Below are positions 15,246 through 23,901 of a stretch of 64,000 nt of DNA, piece after piece. A model generated the notes under the pieces. It was not told the DNA's origin. It saw only the letters and a list, made by a program, of their open reading frames with translations, and searched no databases. Position 1 is the first letter of the stretch, and every line of letters starts with the position of its first letter. The stretch covers positions 1,984,594 through 2,048,593 of the forward strand of contig CP073749.1 of assembly GCA_024398055.1 (NCBI GenBank). Direction: 5' to 3'. This DNA comes from a bacterium SCSIO 12741 (GTDB lineage: Bacteria; Bacteroidota; Bacteroidia; Flavobacteriales_G; Salibacteraceae). The position numbers and the translations under genes were made by a program.

Positions 15246-17053
15246 TTGGATTGTGACTTTAGGAATTCCTGTAAGGCCTTGTATGCAGGAGCTGTCAAGA
15301 GCGCTTTTAATTCTTCCTCAGGAGCTTCTTTAATCCGTTTGATCGACTTGAATTTACGTAAAAGTTTTTCTTGAGTCTTGGGGCCAATTCCTGGTATATC
15401 GGAAAGGGAAGATTTTATACTGCCCTTCGAGCGCTTATTGCGGTGGTGAGTAATCCCAAAACGGTGCGCTTCGTTTCTTAGTTGCTGAATCAGCTTTAAG
15501 CTTTCAGAACGCTTATCTATATATAAAGGGTATTGATCTCCCGGGAAATAGATTTCTTCTAACCGCTTGGCAATGCCGATGATGGTGACCAATCCAAAAA
15601 TTTCGAGCTTTTGCAAACTTTCCACGGCAGCGCTTAGTTGTCCTTTTCCCCCATCAATAATGATGAGTTGCGGTAGAGGCTGCTCTTCATCAATCAATCG
15701 TTTGTAACGGCGATAGACTACTTCTCGCATCGAAGCAAAGTCGTCTGGCCCCACTACGGTTTTAATGTTGAAATGGCGGTAGTCTTTTTTCGAGGGTTTA
15801 GCGTCTTTAAAAACCACACAGGCGGCTACTGGAAATGCTCCTTGAATGTTGGAGTTGTCAAAACACTCTATGTGTTCGGGCAAGCTCTCCATTTTCAGGT
15901 CGGATTGAAGCTGACCCAAAATGCGGTTTTTTCTTCGATCCGGATCCAGTTTGTCCTGTTGCAAGTGTCGATCTCTCATGAAGTAGCGAACATTGCGTAG
16001 AGAGAGGTCAATCAATTTCTTTTTGTCTCCGCGTTGCGGTTGGTGAATTTGTGCATCCGGAATGGAGAATTCCAGCGGGAGGCTGGTGTAAATTAGTTTG
16101 GATTGGCTATTGAAGCGTTCTCTGAGTTCAGAAATTCCCGTAAGGAGAATGTCTGAATCAGCCTCATTCATCCGCTTTTTCAATTCCAACGTGTGCGACT
16201 GAATAATGGCGCCATTCGAAATTTTCATGAAGTTGACGTAGCCAAATTGATCATCGCTGATTAAGGTGAATACGTCCACATCGTTAATCGAGGTGCTCAC
16301 TACCGTGGATTTCATTTGGTAGTTTTCCAGCAAGTCGATTCGTTCTTTGTGAACCTGGGCCTGCTCAAATTCGAGCAACTCAGCATGTTCCTTCATTTTA
16401 ATCTTCAACTCCTTGATTACTTCGGAGATGTTTCCTTTCAAAATACGGCGAATCTGATCGATGGACTGGTTGTACTCTTCTTCTTTCTGTTTGCCTACAC
16501 AGGGACCCAGGCAATTTTGAATGTGGTATTCCAGGCAAACTCGAAATTTGCCGGCTTCAATGTTTTCTTCGCTTAGGTTGAATTTGCAGGTACGAAGCTT
16601 GTGCAACTTCCGCACAAAATCCAAAATCGCGTGCATGGTCTTTACCGAAGCGTAGGGACCAAAATATTCAGACCCGTCCCGGATGACATTTCGGGTAGAA
16701 AATACCCGGGGAAAGCGCTCTTTTTTAATACAGATCCAAGGGTAGGTTTTATCGTCCCGCAGCTGGATATTGTACCGAGGTTGGTGTTTTTTTATGAGGG
16801 TATTCTCGAGCAAAAGTGCATCATAGGCCGAATCGGTAATGATGTATTTTATATCCCGAATCTTTCTCACCAAAATTCTGGTTTTGTTATTCTCAAAACG
16901 ATTTTTGGTGAAGTAGGAAGACACGCGGTTCTTCAAACTTTTGGCTTTTCCTACGTAAAGAATTTTACCCTCGTCATCAAAGTATTGATACACGCCAGGT
17001 TTATTCGGTAAGTTCCGAACGAGTTCTTTCAGGTATTCAGGAGTCTTTGCCAA
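15242..17053 (-). CDS. uvrC: Excinuclease ABC subunit C
   Basis: UvrC makes the two cuts on either side of a DNA lesion in nucleotide excision repair. The 603-residue protein has the GIY-YIG nuclease domain at the start (PGVYQYFDDEGKILYVGKAK), a cysteine-containing region around CLEYHIQNCLGPC, a UVR helical hairpin near 205-235, the RNase H-like domain with IDGGKGQLSAA, and a C-terminal helix-hairpin-helix (LSDIPGIGPKTQEKLLRKF). The only workable start is the TTG at 17053, as no in-frame ATG lies just upstream. The length is normal. Confidence 0.96.
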   Translation of the reverse strand: MAKTPEYLKELVRNLPNKPGVYQYFDDEGKILYVGKAKSLKNRVSSYFTKNRFENNKTRILVRKIRDIKYIITDSAYDALLLENTLIKKHQPRYNIQLRDDKTYPWICIKKERFPRVFSTRNVIRDGSEYFGPYASVKTMHAILDFVRKLHKLRTCKFNLSEENIEAGKFRVCLEYHIQNCLGPCVGKQKEEEYNQSIDQIRRILKGNISEVIKELKIKMKEHAELLEFEQAQVHKERIDLLENYQMKSTVVSTSINDVDVFTLISDDQFGYVNFMKISNGAIIQSHTLELKKRMNEADSDILLTGISELRERFNSQSKLIYTSLPLEFSIPDAQIHQPQRGDKKKLIDLSLRNVRYFMRDRHLQQDKLDPDRRKNRILGQLQSDLKMESLPEHIECFDNSNIQGAFPVAACVVFKDAKPSKKDYRHFNIKTVVGPDDFASMREVVYRRYKRLIDEEQPLPQLIIIDGGKGQLSAAVESLQKLEIFGLVTIIGIAKRLEEIYFPGDQYPLYIDKRSESLKLIQQLRNEAHRFGITHHRNKRSKGSIKSSLSDIPGIGPKTQEKLLRKFKSIKRIKEAPEEELKALLTAPAYKALQEFLKSQSN

Positions 17054-17118
17054 GTAGTTTTTAAATGAAGGGTAAAATTAGGATTTAGCCGTTAAACCAG
17101 GCTGGGTTTTCCATCCGA

Positions 17119-18225
17119 TTACTCAGCGATCAATTTCGCCAGGTTTGGAAGTTTCACCGTAAAAGTAGTCCCTGAATCCGGAAGTGATTCTACATCAATT
17201 TTTCCACCGAGAAAATCAACGGCTTCGGAAACGATGTAAAGCCCAATCCCAGAGCCGGTGCTTTTGTCCGATGCTCGGTAATAAATATCAAAAATCTTTG
17301 GCAGGGTTTCTTTTTCAATACCAATACCGTTGTCTGATATTTTCAAGGTCAGTTCATTTTCATTCACCTCGCCTACAATCTTCACCTGGTTCTCCTCTTT
17401 CGACAAGTCCTGGTATTTAATAGCATTAGATAACAGGTTGTTTAAGATGAAGCGAAGGCGGGTTCGATCGGTGTAGAAATCTACATCTTGATCAATTTCT
17501 ACCTCATAATTCAGCCGTTGCGCATTTTCGAGAAAAGCGTAGTCCTTGATCGTAGAGTTGACCATTCTCCTTAGGGGAGTTTTGGATACATTAAGTTCAG
17601 TCCTTTTGTTTCGGTGAAAACTTAACACATCCTTAGCCAGAAGTTGCATCTTCTTGGCCATAGAATTGATCAAATCCAGGTACTCATCCGTTCGATCCTT
17701 ATCGATGCGAATTAAATTGACCAAGCCCAAAATATTGGACAGAGGCCCTGTGATATCGTGAGCGGTGCTAAATACCAGACGATCCATTTCATGGAAAGCT
17801 TTTTTAAGCTCTTCATTTTTCTGATCCAGCATGTAGCGGGTGTGGTAGAGTTCTATGGCGTTGTCCAGTGCCTTGGTCAGTTCTTCTTCCGACCAGGGTT
17901 TAACGATAAACCGAAAAATTTCACTTTGGTTAATCGCTTGAACAACCGCTTTTAAGTTGGCATGACCAGTGAGCATCATACGAATAGCAAGCGGATCAAT
18001 CTCCTTTACCATTTGAAGAAATTCAACTCCCGATAGTTCCGGCATCTTGTAGTCGGCTACCACCACCGAAGGCCTTTTTTCTTTGACCAGGGTGAGGGCT
18101 TCGCTCACATCTGTGGACGTATATATTTCATACCGATCACGAAGAAGAGCCCGAAAAGCAGTAAGGTTGTTCGGGTTGTCATCGATGAAAATAACACGTT
18201 TAAATTTCAGGTCAATATCAGGCAT
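17119..18225 (-). CDS. Receiver domain-histidine kinase hybrid (receiver at N-terminus)
   Basis: The 368-residue cytoplasmic protein starts with a receiver domain (phospho-acceptor Asp58 in VVVADYKMPELSG). The domain ends with the RpfG-like segment MMLTGHANLKAV...IVKPW. A coiled coil leads into a histidine kinase: His156 in STAHDITGPLSN, the N box NNLLSNAIKYQ, and the G boxes DNGIGIEKE and GSGIGLYIV. It has no membrane segment, so it probably receives phosphate from, or works beside, the membrane kinase just upstream. The two genes overlap by one base (TAATG), so translation is coupled. The output could be a phosphorelay to a regulator encoded elsewhere. Confidence 0.93.
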   Translation of the reverse strand: MPDIDLKFKRVIFIDDNPNNLTAFRALLRDRYEIYTSTDVSEALTLVKEKRPSVVVADYKMPELSGVEFLQMVKEIDPLAIRMMLTGHANLKAVVQAINQSEIFRFIVKPWSEEELTKALDNAIELYHTRYMLDQKNEELKKAFHEMDRLVFSTAHDITGPLSNILGLVNLIRIDKDRTDEYLDLINSMAKKMQLLAKDVLSFHRNKRTELNVSKTPLRRMVNSTIKDYAFLENAQRLNYEVEIDQDVDFYTDRTRLRFILNNLLSNAIKYQDLSKEENQVKIVGEVNENELTLKISDNGIGIEKETLPKIFDIYYRASDKSTGSGIGLYIVSEAVDFLGGKIDVESLPDSGTTFTVKLPNLAKLIAE

Positions 18226-20357
18226 TAATCACTTGTTAAGGTCTTAGGTAAGGTGATGACGAATTCTGCTCCCTTGTCCCTTTCAGTTCCCAGTTCAATA
18301 GTTCCGTTGTGGGCTTCAATAATGGAAAAAACAATCGATAGTCCAAGTCCAGTTCCTTCACCCACATCTTTGGTTGTGAAAAACGGTTCAAAGATATGCT
18401 CTTTTGCCTCATCAGGGATTCCCGGTCCTGTATCTGCTATGCTAATTCTTATCTTATCGTCCAGGTTTTTCGTTGAAATGATGATTTGCGAATTTTCTTC
18501 GGCCATTTCATTCATGGCTTGAATCGCATTGACCAGGATATTGGAGAACACCTGATTCAACTTTCCAGGGTGGCATTCAATGGGTTCGATGGAAAGATCA
18601 TAGTTTTTCACCAGATCGATGTGTTTTTCCATGATGCTGCTCAAAATGACCAGTGTGGAGTCTAAGCCCTCATGAACATCCGCTACTTTGGATTCCACCT
18701 CGTCTAATCGACTGAAGTTTCGCAAGCTTTTTACGATTTCCGCCGTACGGCTGGCCCCTTCACCAATTCCATTAAGAAGCTGATTGATTTCCTCCACCAC
18801 AAAATCGTAATCGATTTCCTCTTTAAACTCCTTAATCTCTTTGACGAGTTCTTCAACGCTTTCGGCGCCGTCCAATTCGTCGTACTTCTCGATTACTTCC
18901 AGCAAGTCTTCGATGTCGCGTTTCAAAGGTTTTACATTGGAAGAAACGAAGTTGATCGGATTATTGATTTCGTGAGCAATTCCGGCGGTAAGCTGACCCA
19001 GAGAAGCCATCTTTTCCTGATTGACCAATTGTGCTTGAGCGCTTTTCAGATTGTCCATGGCTACTTCCAGGTTTTCATTGGTGCTTTGTAGCTCTTGGGT
19101 TCGCTCGCTTACTTTTTTCTCAAGTACGATATTTTGTTCTCTTATCAGCTTTTCATTTTCCTTGAGCGCAACCAGCTCACGGGCTCTCGATTCCTCTTTT
19201 TCAATTCGGAATTGGTTGATCTTATCGGCCAGAGCAAAGGACAGTAAGGACATTTCTATTGCCGATGCTGCTTGCATGGCATAGTTGGTCAGGGAGTTAT
19301 AAGGAAGTATTCCAAAATCTTTAAGCAAAAACACAATGGATCCCACCAATAGAATGGACCAGGCAACTAAGAAAAAGCGAGCTGAACGCATTCCCGCTTT
19401 GATCGAAAGGAAGGTAGCAATGAAAATCGTGATCGCCGAAAATCCAGTTCCACTTTGCATGAGCTGAAAGCCTACATTGAGATTCCCCATCAGGGTAAAG
19501 CCAAGGCTGAATATGAAGATGGCGATGAGTACAAGAAAGGTGTTGTCTAATATTCGAGAAAACTGACGGGTTCGAAGAAAGTCGCGGGCAAAAATGACTC
19601 CAAACAAGGCTCCAAAATTTCCGAATAGAATCAAACTTCGGGATTGAAATTCCGGGTAGTTGGGCCAGAACACGCCATACAGTTCTCCTTTGATTCCGAG
19701 TTGAGTTAGGCCAACAAATAAAACATAGAGCACATAGAAGATGTAATTCTTATCTCTTACCGAGAAGTAAACGAACAAGTTGTAGAACACCATGATGAGA
19801 ATGATGCCGCTGTAAAGTCCATTAATAGCGGTTTCCCAATTCAAGTCGGTCCACAATAGTTCCTGGGAAGTGACCCTTATGGGCAGAATGATTTGTTCCA
19901 AGCTTTTGACCCGCAAGTAGTAGGTCTTCTCTTGGTTTTTTGGAAGATCGAGCTGAAAGATGAAGTTGGGGCTAACCACTTCTCGCTGTGCAAAGGGTAG
20001 CGATTCGCCTACTTTCTTAACCGTGTATTTTCCGTTAGAATCGGGAGCGTAAAACTCGACTTCATCCAGCATTGGATAAGCCAATAGCAACTTTAAATTC
20101 CGCTCATCGGTTTCGTTACGCAAGGTGAATCGAGTCCAGAATCCGTGGGTAGAAAGGCCCAGGTTAGGAACTTCATTGTCACAGGGAGTCCAGGTTTCCA
20201 CCAGGCTGGCATCTTCAAAAGGAAGACCATGCACGTCCTCCATGTATTCCATGCCAAGTCCTATGGGAACAGAAACTTCCGCAGACTGAATAACTACTTG
20301 AGCTGAAGATTGGAAGGATAGCAGTAGAAGGGTGAAAAAAAGTTGTAGTGACCTCAT
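18225..20357 (-). CDS. 7TMR-DISM membrane sensor histidine kinase
   Basis: The 710-residue protein has a signal peptide (ends SSA, about residue 19), an extracellular 7TMR-DISMED2-like beta domain (about 30-165), seven transmembrane helices (about 175-380), a coiled coil and a histidine kinase. The phospho-His is near residue 457 in MASLGQLTAGIAHEINNPIN; the ATPase boxes include DTGPGIPDE and GTGLGLSIVFSI. DISM extracellular domains are thought to bind carbohydrates or other small ligands. The gene lies in an operon with a methyltransferase upstream (15 nt gap) and a receiver-kinase hybrid downstream (1-nt overlap). Confidence 0.94.
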   Translation of the reverse strand: MRSLQLFFTLLLLSFQSSAQVVIQSAEVSVPIGLGMEYMEDVHGLPFEDASLVETWTPCDNEVPNLGLSTHGFWTRFTLRNETDERNLKLLLAYPMLDEVEFYAPDSNGKYTVKKVGESLPFAQREVVSPNFIFQLDLPKNQEKTYYLRVKSLEQIILPIRVTSQELLWTDLNWETAINGLYSGIILIMVFYNLFVYFSVRDKNYIFYVLYVLFVGLTQLGIKGELYGVFWPNYPEFQSRSLILFGNFGALFGVIFARDFLRTRQFSRILDNTFLVLIAIFIFSLGFTLMGNLNVGFQLMQSGTGFSAITIFIATFLSIKAGMRSARFFLVAWSILLVGSIVFLLKDFGILPYNSLTNYAMQAASAIEMSLLSFALADKINQFRIEKEESRARELVALKENEKLIREQNIVLEKKVSERTQELQSTNENLEVAMDNLKSAQAQLVNQEKMASLGQLTAGIAHEINNPINFVSSNVKPLKRDIEDLLEVIEKYDELDGAESVEELVKEIKEFKEEIDYDFVVEEINQLLNGIGEGASRTAEIVKSLRNFSRLDEVESKVADVHEGLDSTLVILSSIMEKHIDLVKNYDLSIEPIECHPGKLNQVFSNILVNAIQAMNEMAEENSQIIISTKNLDDKIRISIADTGPGIPDEAKEHIFEPFFTTKDVGEGTGLGLSIVFSIIEAHNGTIELGTERDKGAEFVITLPKTLTSD

Positions 20358-20372
20358 TCCTTAAACATCCTT

Positions 20373-21143
20373 TTATTTATCGGCCTGATAGGTAACCATA
20401 CTCATGCTACAGGCAAAAAGATCCTTATTATCAAGTTGTTGACACAACTCAAGGTACCTGGAGCGCTCATCTTCCGTTAGGAAACCCTCATTCGTGGCAC
20501 TCATTAACATTTTGTCGAACATAATGTATTTATTAGCCGCTTCCAATTGGTGTATGACAAAAGGTTTAACAACCCATTGTATATTCCGAAACCCTTGATT
20601 GTGAAGTAGAAGCCCTATTTCACGAGAGGCCAATCCAAAATTCACTTGTTTGTGGGTGAGGAAATCAACAAATTTTCGTTCGGTTTTCAAATCGGAGTTG
20701 TATACGGTTAATCCACTCCAATCGGTTTCAACCAAGACCACTTTTCCGTCTTCTTTTAGCGTTCGGTGAATTTCCTTAAATACCTGAGCCGGATTTGGCA
20801 AATGTTGAATCAGGCGTTCGGCTCGAATACCCTGAAAATGATTCTCCTCAAAGGGCAGGTTTTCCGCAGAGCCTTCCATAAAATCCAAATTCTGAATTCC
20901 CGCTTGAATGGCAGCTTCCCGACCATGGGCGAGCAAACTCGGGTCATGGTCGACTCCGGTCATGTGGTATTGATCTCCTAGAAACTGAGCCAATTGCAAG
21001 GCATCCGAGCCCGTACCACAGCCCAATTCTAAAATGGGACCAGCCTCAAGGTTCTGCAAAAAACCGTAAGAAGCTTTTTTCAAGCCAATCAGCAGTTTTT
21101 CTGTGTCTTCAAGATAGGTGGCATTGTAATGTTTGTCGTCCAT
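20373..21143 (-). CDS. Class I SAM-dependent methyltransferase
   Basis: This 256-residue protein has the SAM-binding motif ILELGCGTGSDALQLA (GCGTG at 41-45), followed by the acidic motif II TGVDHDPS and the segment GSAENLPFEENHFQGIRAER, as in UbiE/Methyltransf_11 enzymes. The substrate is unknown; a small molecule is likelier than rRNA. It lies 15 nt upstream of the 7TM kinase gene and appears to be the first gene of that operon. This suggests either that it modifies a signal or that it is merely co-transcribed. Confidence 0.88.
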   Translation of the reverse strand: MDDKHYNATYLEDTEKLLIGLKKASYGFLQNLEAGPILELGCGTGSDALQLAQFLGDQYHMTGVDHDPSLLAHGREAAIQAGIQNLDFMEGSAENLPFEENHFQGIRAERLIQHLPNPAQVFKEIHRTLKEDGKVVLVETDWSGLTVYNSDLKTERKFVDFLTHKQVNFGLASREIGLLLHNQGFRNIQWVVKPFVIHQLEAANKYIMFDKMLMSATNEGFLTEDERSRYLELCQQLDNKDLFACSMSMVTYQADK

Positions 21144-21453
21144 CTGAACTTTCTTCTTTTAAATGGGTTAGCCGCTTCGCATTCGGCTTCTTTAAATTTT
21201 AGGGTTGATGCGGTATGAGACAAGGAAAACATCCAATCTAAATTTGGACTCCGACTACCCTCAAATCTTGTTGTATTCTCGGGCAGAGGTCCAATAATCG
21301 CCCCCCTTCAAAGGGAGAGGCCATCGATTAGTGTATCGCTCATACAGTTTAGACATGACAGGCCAAATATATTCGGACCGAGTAAATTATGGGCCGAAAA
21401 TTTCCGAATTGACTCATATTTCAAGCAGTGGTGAAGAATTTCTTTTCCGGCGA
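21144..21453. other. 310-nt non-coding stretch between the methyltransferase and GNAT-like genes
   Basis: It should contain the promoter of the methyltransferase operon. I see a small AGCCG/CGGCT hairpin near 21170 and a C6 run near 21301, but no clear TAnnTTTG box at the right distance, no long repeat and no credible small gene. Confidence 0.4.
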
Positions 21454-22200
21454 TTAGGAATCTGACCCGAATCGAAAAACCGATCGATCCACGGTATCAA
21501 TTTTCAATTGGTAGTTGACAGGTATCTTGTATTGTCTATTCTGCTCCATTCTGAATTGGTTCCACTCTTGCCGAAGAGACATAATGGCCTCTTTCTCATC
21601 CTTGTTGGCAAATTCCAGTTTGTCGGAGTCTTCCAGGAGTACAATGGTGGCCAGTAGGTCAATCTTGGGGTAGTAGAAAGTTCCCTTATTGCCTACCTGA
21701 TCATATTTCAAAAAGCTGTAGCGATTGGCAATTCGTGTGGTGTATGGGGAGCATAGGGCCCACAGGGTTTTGAGTCCCAGTTGAGGAAGAATGGCGATGC
21801 TGCAACGGATTAGGTAGATCGCTCCAATGCCCATTCCAGCAACTTCTATAGAGTTCCATAGGCCGCAGAGTTCACCGGTGCCTTGAGGCGCATATTGGTC
21901 CACATGCTTGCGGATGTTGGGTTCCATTTCTTCGGTAGCTCCGATTAAAGGCAGGTCCTGACTTCCGCCCAAGGCATGTACCCGGGCACCGCCAAACACT
22001 TTACCATCTTCCTCAGATTCGCAAATAATTACGTAGGAGGCAGGATTAAACATCCAGTCATTGGTCGAGGAGGTAACTTGCTCCACGCCAACGCTGCTTA
22101 GGATACGGCTGTGGCCATCGATGTATTTTTTACATGCATCAGGATTGTCCACGGCTCTGAAGGCCCGTATCCTTATCGGTGCCTTAATTTGATTTTCCAT
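21454..22200 (-). CDS. GNAT-like acyltransferase (uncharacterised)
   Basis: This 248-residue cytoplasmic protein has a sequence pattern like N-acyl amino acid/autoinducer-type GNAT folds: a beta strand YVIICESEEDGKVFGGARVH, then PLIGA, a GELCGLWNSIEVAGMGIGAI core, and a hydrophobic helix followed by GLKTLWALCSPYTTRIANRY. I cannot assign a substrate; it is likely an acyl- or acetyltransferase. I chose the ATG at 22200 (MENQIKAP) because the longer TTG start at 22248 adds a low-quality N-terminus. It lies close to a kinase operon and a stand-alone receiver gene. Confidence 0.65.
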   Translation of the reverse strand: MENQIKAPIRIRAFRAVDNPDACKKYIDGHSRILSSVGVEQVTSSTNDWMFNPASYVIICESEEDGKVFGGARVHALGGSQDLPLIGATEEMEPNIRKHVDQYAPQGTGELCGLWNSIEVAGMGIGAIYLIRCSIAILPQLGLKTLWALCSPYTTRIANRYSFLKYDQVGNKGTFYYPKIDLLATIVLLEDSDKLEFANKDEKEAIMSLRQEWNQFRMEQNRQYKIPVNYQLKIDTVDRSVFRFGSDS

Positions 22201-22804
22201 ATGAGCGTTATTGCGGAATTGAGTAAAAAGCTGTGACAGACTTCGCAACTGTCCGCTTGATTAGGTTCTCTGTATCCATTATACGACTTCGAATCGCGAT
22301 CCGTTCAACTGTCTATAGGTCAAAACCGCAACGTTCAATTATCCAATTTTTCAGTGCTGGCTACATTGCCAGTACAACCCAAGACTTAGCCTTGGAAAGG
22401 AATCGCTCTTTTCGGAAAATTGCCCCAGGTAACCGCTTCTTTGGGGCGATTTAGAAAGAATGTCAGTTGAGACTGGGTTGATGAGCCTTGGCCATTGCCT
22501 TCTGAAACATCCTTTCGTGTAGCTCCAAATATATACAAGGGCTCCATTTTTTTCGCTAGCCAATCAAAATTTGTTCGAAGTACTTGGTTGTTAACTATCT
22601 AAGGGGAAGGCTTTCAGTTAATTAGTGATCAATAATAATTGAGAAAAGTTTCGATTGTATTGTAACAAAAAGGTCATTACCTCAGTATTTAATGTTAACG
22701 GGACTTCTTAAATATTTACTCTCCCCAACTGTTACCCGCCTATCGTTATAGTGGAATTTTATTTTTAACTTTCGCTTTTGATACGCCTAAAAGAGCTAAG
22801 GAAT
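22201..22804. other. 600-nt divergent non-coding region before the receiver gene
   Basis: It separates the GNAT-like gene (minus) and the receiver gene (plus). I see an imperfect GTGCTGGC/GCCAGTAC hairpin near 22350-22375, A/T-rich sequence near 22620-22760, and no open frame that looks protein-like. TAACTTTC near 22766 is a one-mismatch -7 box for the receiver gene. Confidence 0.4.
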
Positions 22805-23269
22805 ATGGATAAAAAACCGAATGTGCTCTACGTTGACGACGAAGAACATAACTTGATTGCTTTTAAAGCTGCATTGCGTCGAAAATTTAAGGTGTTCACA
22901 GCCATTAGCGCTGCTGAAGGTCTTGAAATTTTGAGAAACGAAGGCCCTTTTGTAGTAGTCGTATCAGATCAACGTATGCCTGAAACAACAGGTATTGAAT
23001 TCTTTCAACAGATAAAAAATGAATTCCCAGAACCTATACGCATATTGCTTACGGGTTATGCGGATATCAATGCAGTAATCGACGCTATTAATAAAGGAGA
23101 AGTTTACCGCTATTTGAGTAAGCCTTGGGATGAAGATCATCTGGTAATAACCTTAAATTCAGCGATCGAATTATTTCAGTTGAGAGAAGAAAACAAGTTG
23201 TTGACCGAGAAGTTGAAACGGGTAAACAAACAGCTGGAATTTCTATTGCGCCAGAACTTAATTTCCTAA
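22805..23269 (+). CDS. Stand-alone response-regulator receiver protein
   Basis: This 154-residue protein is a receiver domain (Asp55 in VVVSDQRMPETTG) with the RpfG-like segment ILLTGYADINAVIDAINKGE and RYLSKPW. It ends with a 35-residue coiled-coil tail (LREENKLLTEKLKRVNKQLE). It has no output domain. The receiver closely resembles that of the hybrid kinase at 17119-18225, suggesting a shared ancestry and perhaps the same kinase. The ATG at 22805 is chosen over the earlier TTG at 22778. The gene is convergent with the PAP2-like gene, with a 1-nt gap. Confidence 0.9.
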   Translation: MDKKPNVLYVDDEEHNLIAFKAALRRKFKVFTAISAAEGLEILRNEGPFVVVVSDQRMPETTGIEFFQQIKNEFPEPIRILLTGYADINAVIDAINKGEVYRYLSKPWDEDHLVITLNSAIELFQLREENKLLTEKLKRVNKQLEFLLRQNLIS

Positions 23270-23270
23270 C

Positions 23271-23894
23271 CTATCCCCAGCCCATCCAAACGGCTAAACC
23301 TACGGTAAAAAAACCGAGTATTGCTCCTCCATATACTTGATAGGGGCGGTGTGCGCCTAAGGTGATTCGAGAGTATCCTACCAAACCCCAGATAAGTCCA
23401 AACAGGATGATCAAGGAGGTCATTGGGACCTGAAACTTTAGATTGATTGCTACTACGGCACCCAGCAATCCGCTAATTCCCGTCATGTGTGCGCTAATCT
23501 TCCATTTGAAGTTGAGCACAAACAGAATAGCCGCAGAAAGCATAGATCCAAATATGAGCGATAAGATGAGTGGGGAAACTCCAAATCGCTTAAAGAGGTA
23601 CCAAGTAAATAGGTATAGAAAAGCGGTAAAAGCATAAGGCGTATGCCGCTCATTTCGATTACTAAGGGTGAGATCCGAAATCATATTCCGAACACGGAGC
23701 AACCAAACCAAAACCACAGGAAATACCAGGGTATTGACAAACACTACCGTACACAGTGTGGTTTTATAGGCTTCACTGATCGAGTATTTCAGGTAAAGAT
23801 CCAGCTCCAGAATGAGGTAGAGGCCCAAAGTTGGTATCACAGCTGGATGCAGGGCAAGAGACACCAGCGAGGCAAATCGGTTTGTTGAGGTCAT
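23271..23894 (-). CDS. PAP2-related integral membrane protein
   Basis: The 207-residue protein has about six membrane segments. Two segments resemble the PAP2 phosphatase motifs: KISAHMTGISG in place of the SGH motif, and SRITLGAHRPYQVYGGAILG in place of SR...GxH...D...G. The general-acid Arg-His elements are therefore recognisable but degenerate, so activity is uncertain. A role in lipid or polyprenol phosphate metabolism is a guess from the fold. I prefer the ATG at 23894, which lies 7 nt after the rpoN stop; a longer start would overlap rpoN. Confidence 0.75.
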   Translation of the reverse strand: MTSTNRFASLVSLALHPAVIPTLGLYLILELDLYLKYSISEAYKTTLCTVVFVNTLVFPVVLVWLLRVRNMISDLTLSNRNERHTPYAFTAFLYLFTWYLFKRFGVSPLILSLIFGSMLSAAILFVLNFKWKISAHMTGISGLLGAVVAINLKFQVPMTSLIILFGLIWGLVGYSRITLGAHRPYQVYGGAILGFFTVGLAVWMGWG

Positions 23895-23901
23895 TTCGAA
23901 A

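Noticed and set aside
22248-22563. Open frames upstream of the GNAT-like gene
   Set aside because: They have weak starts, no promoter box and no protein-like pattern.
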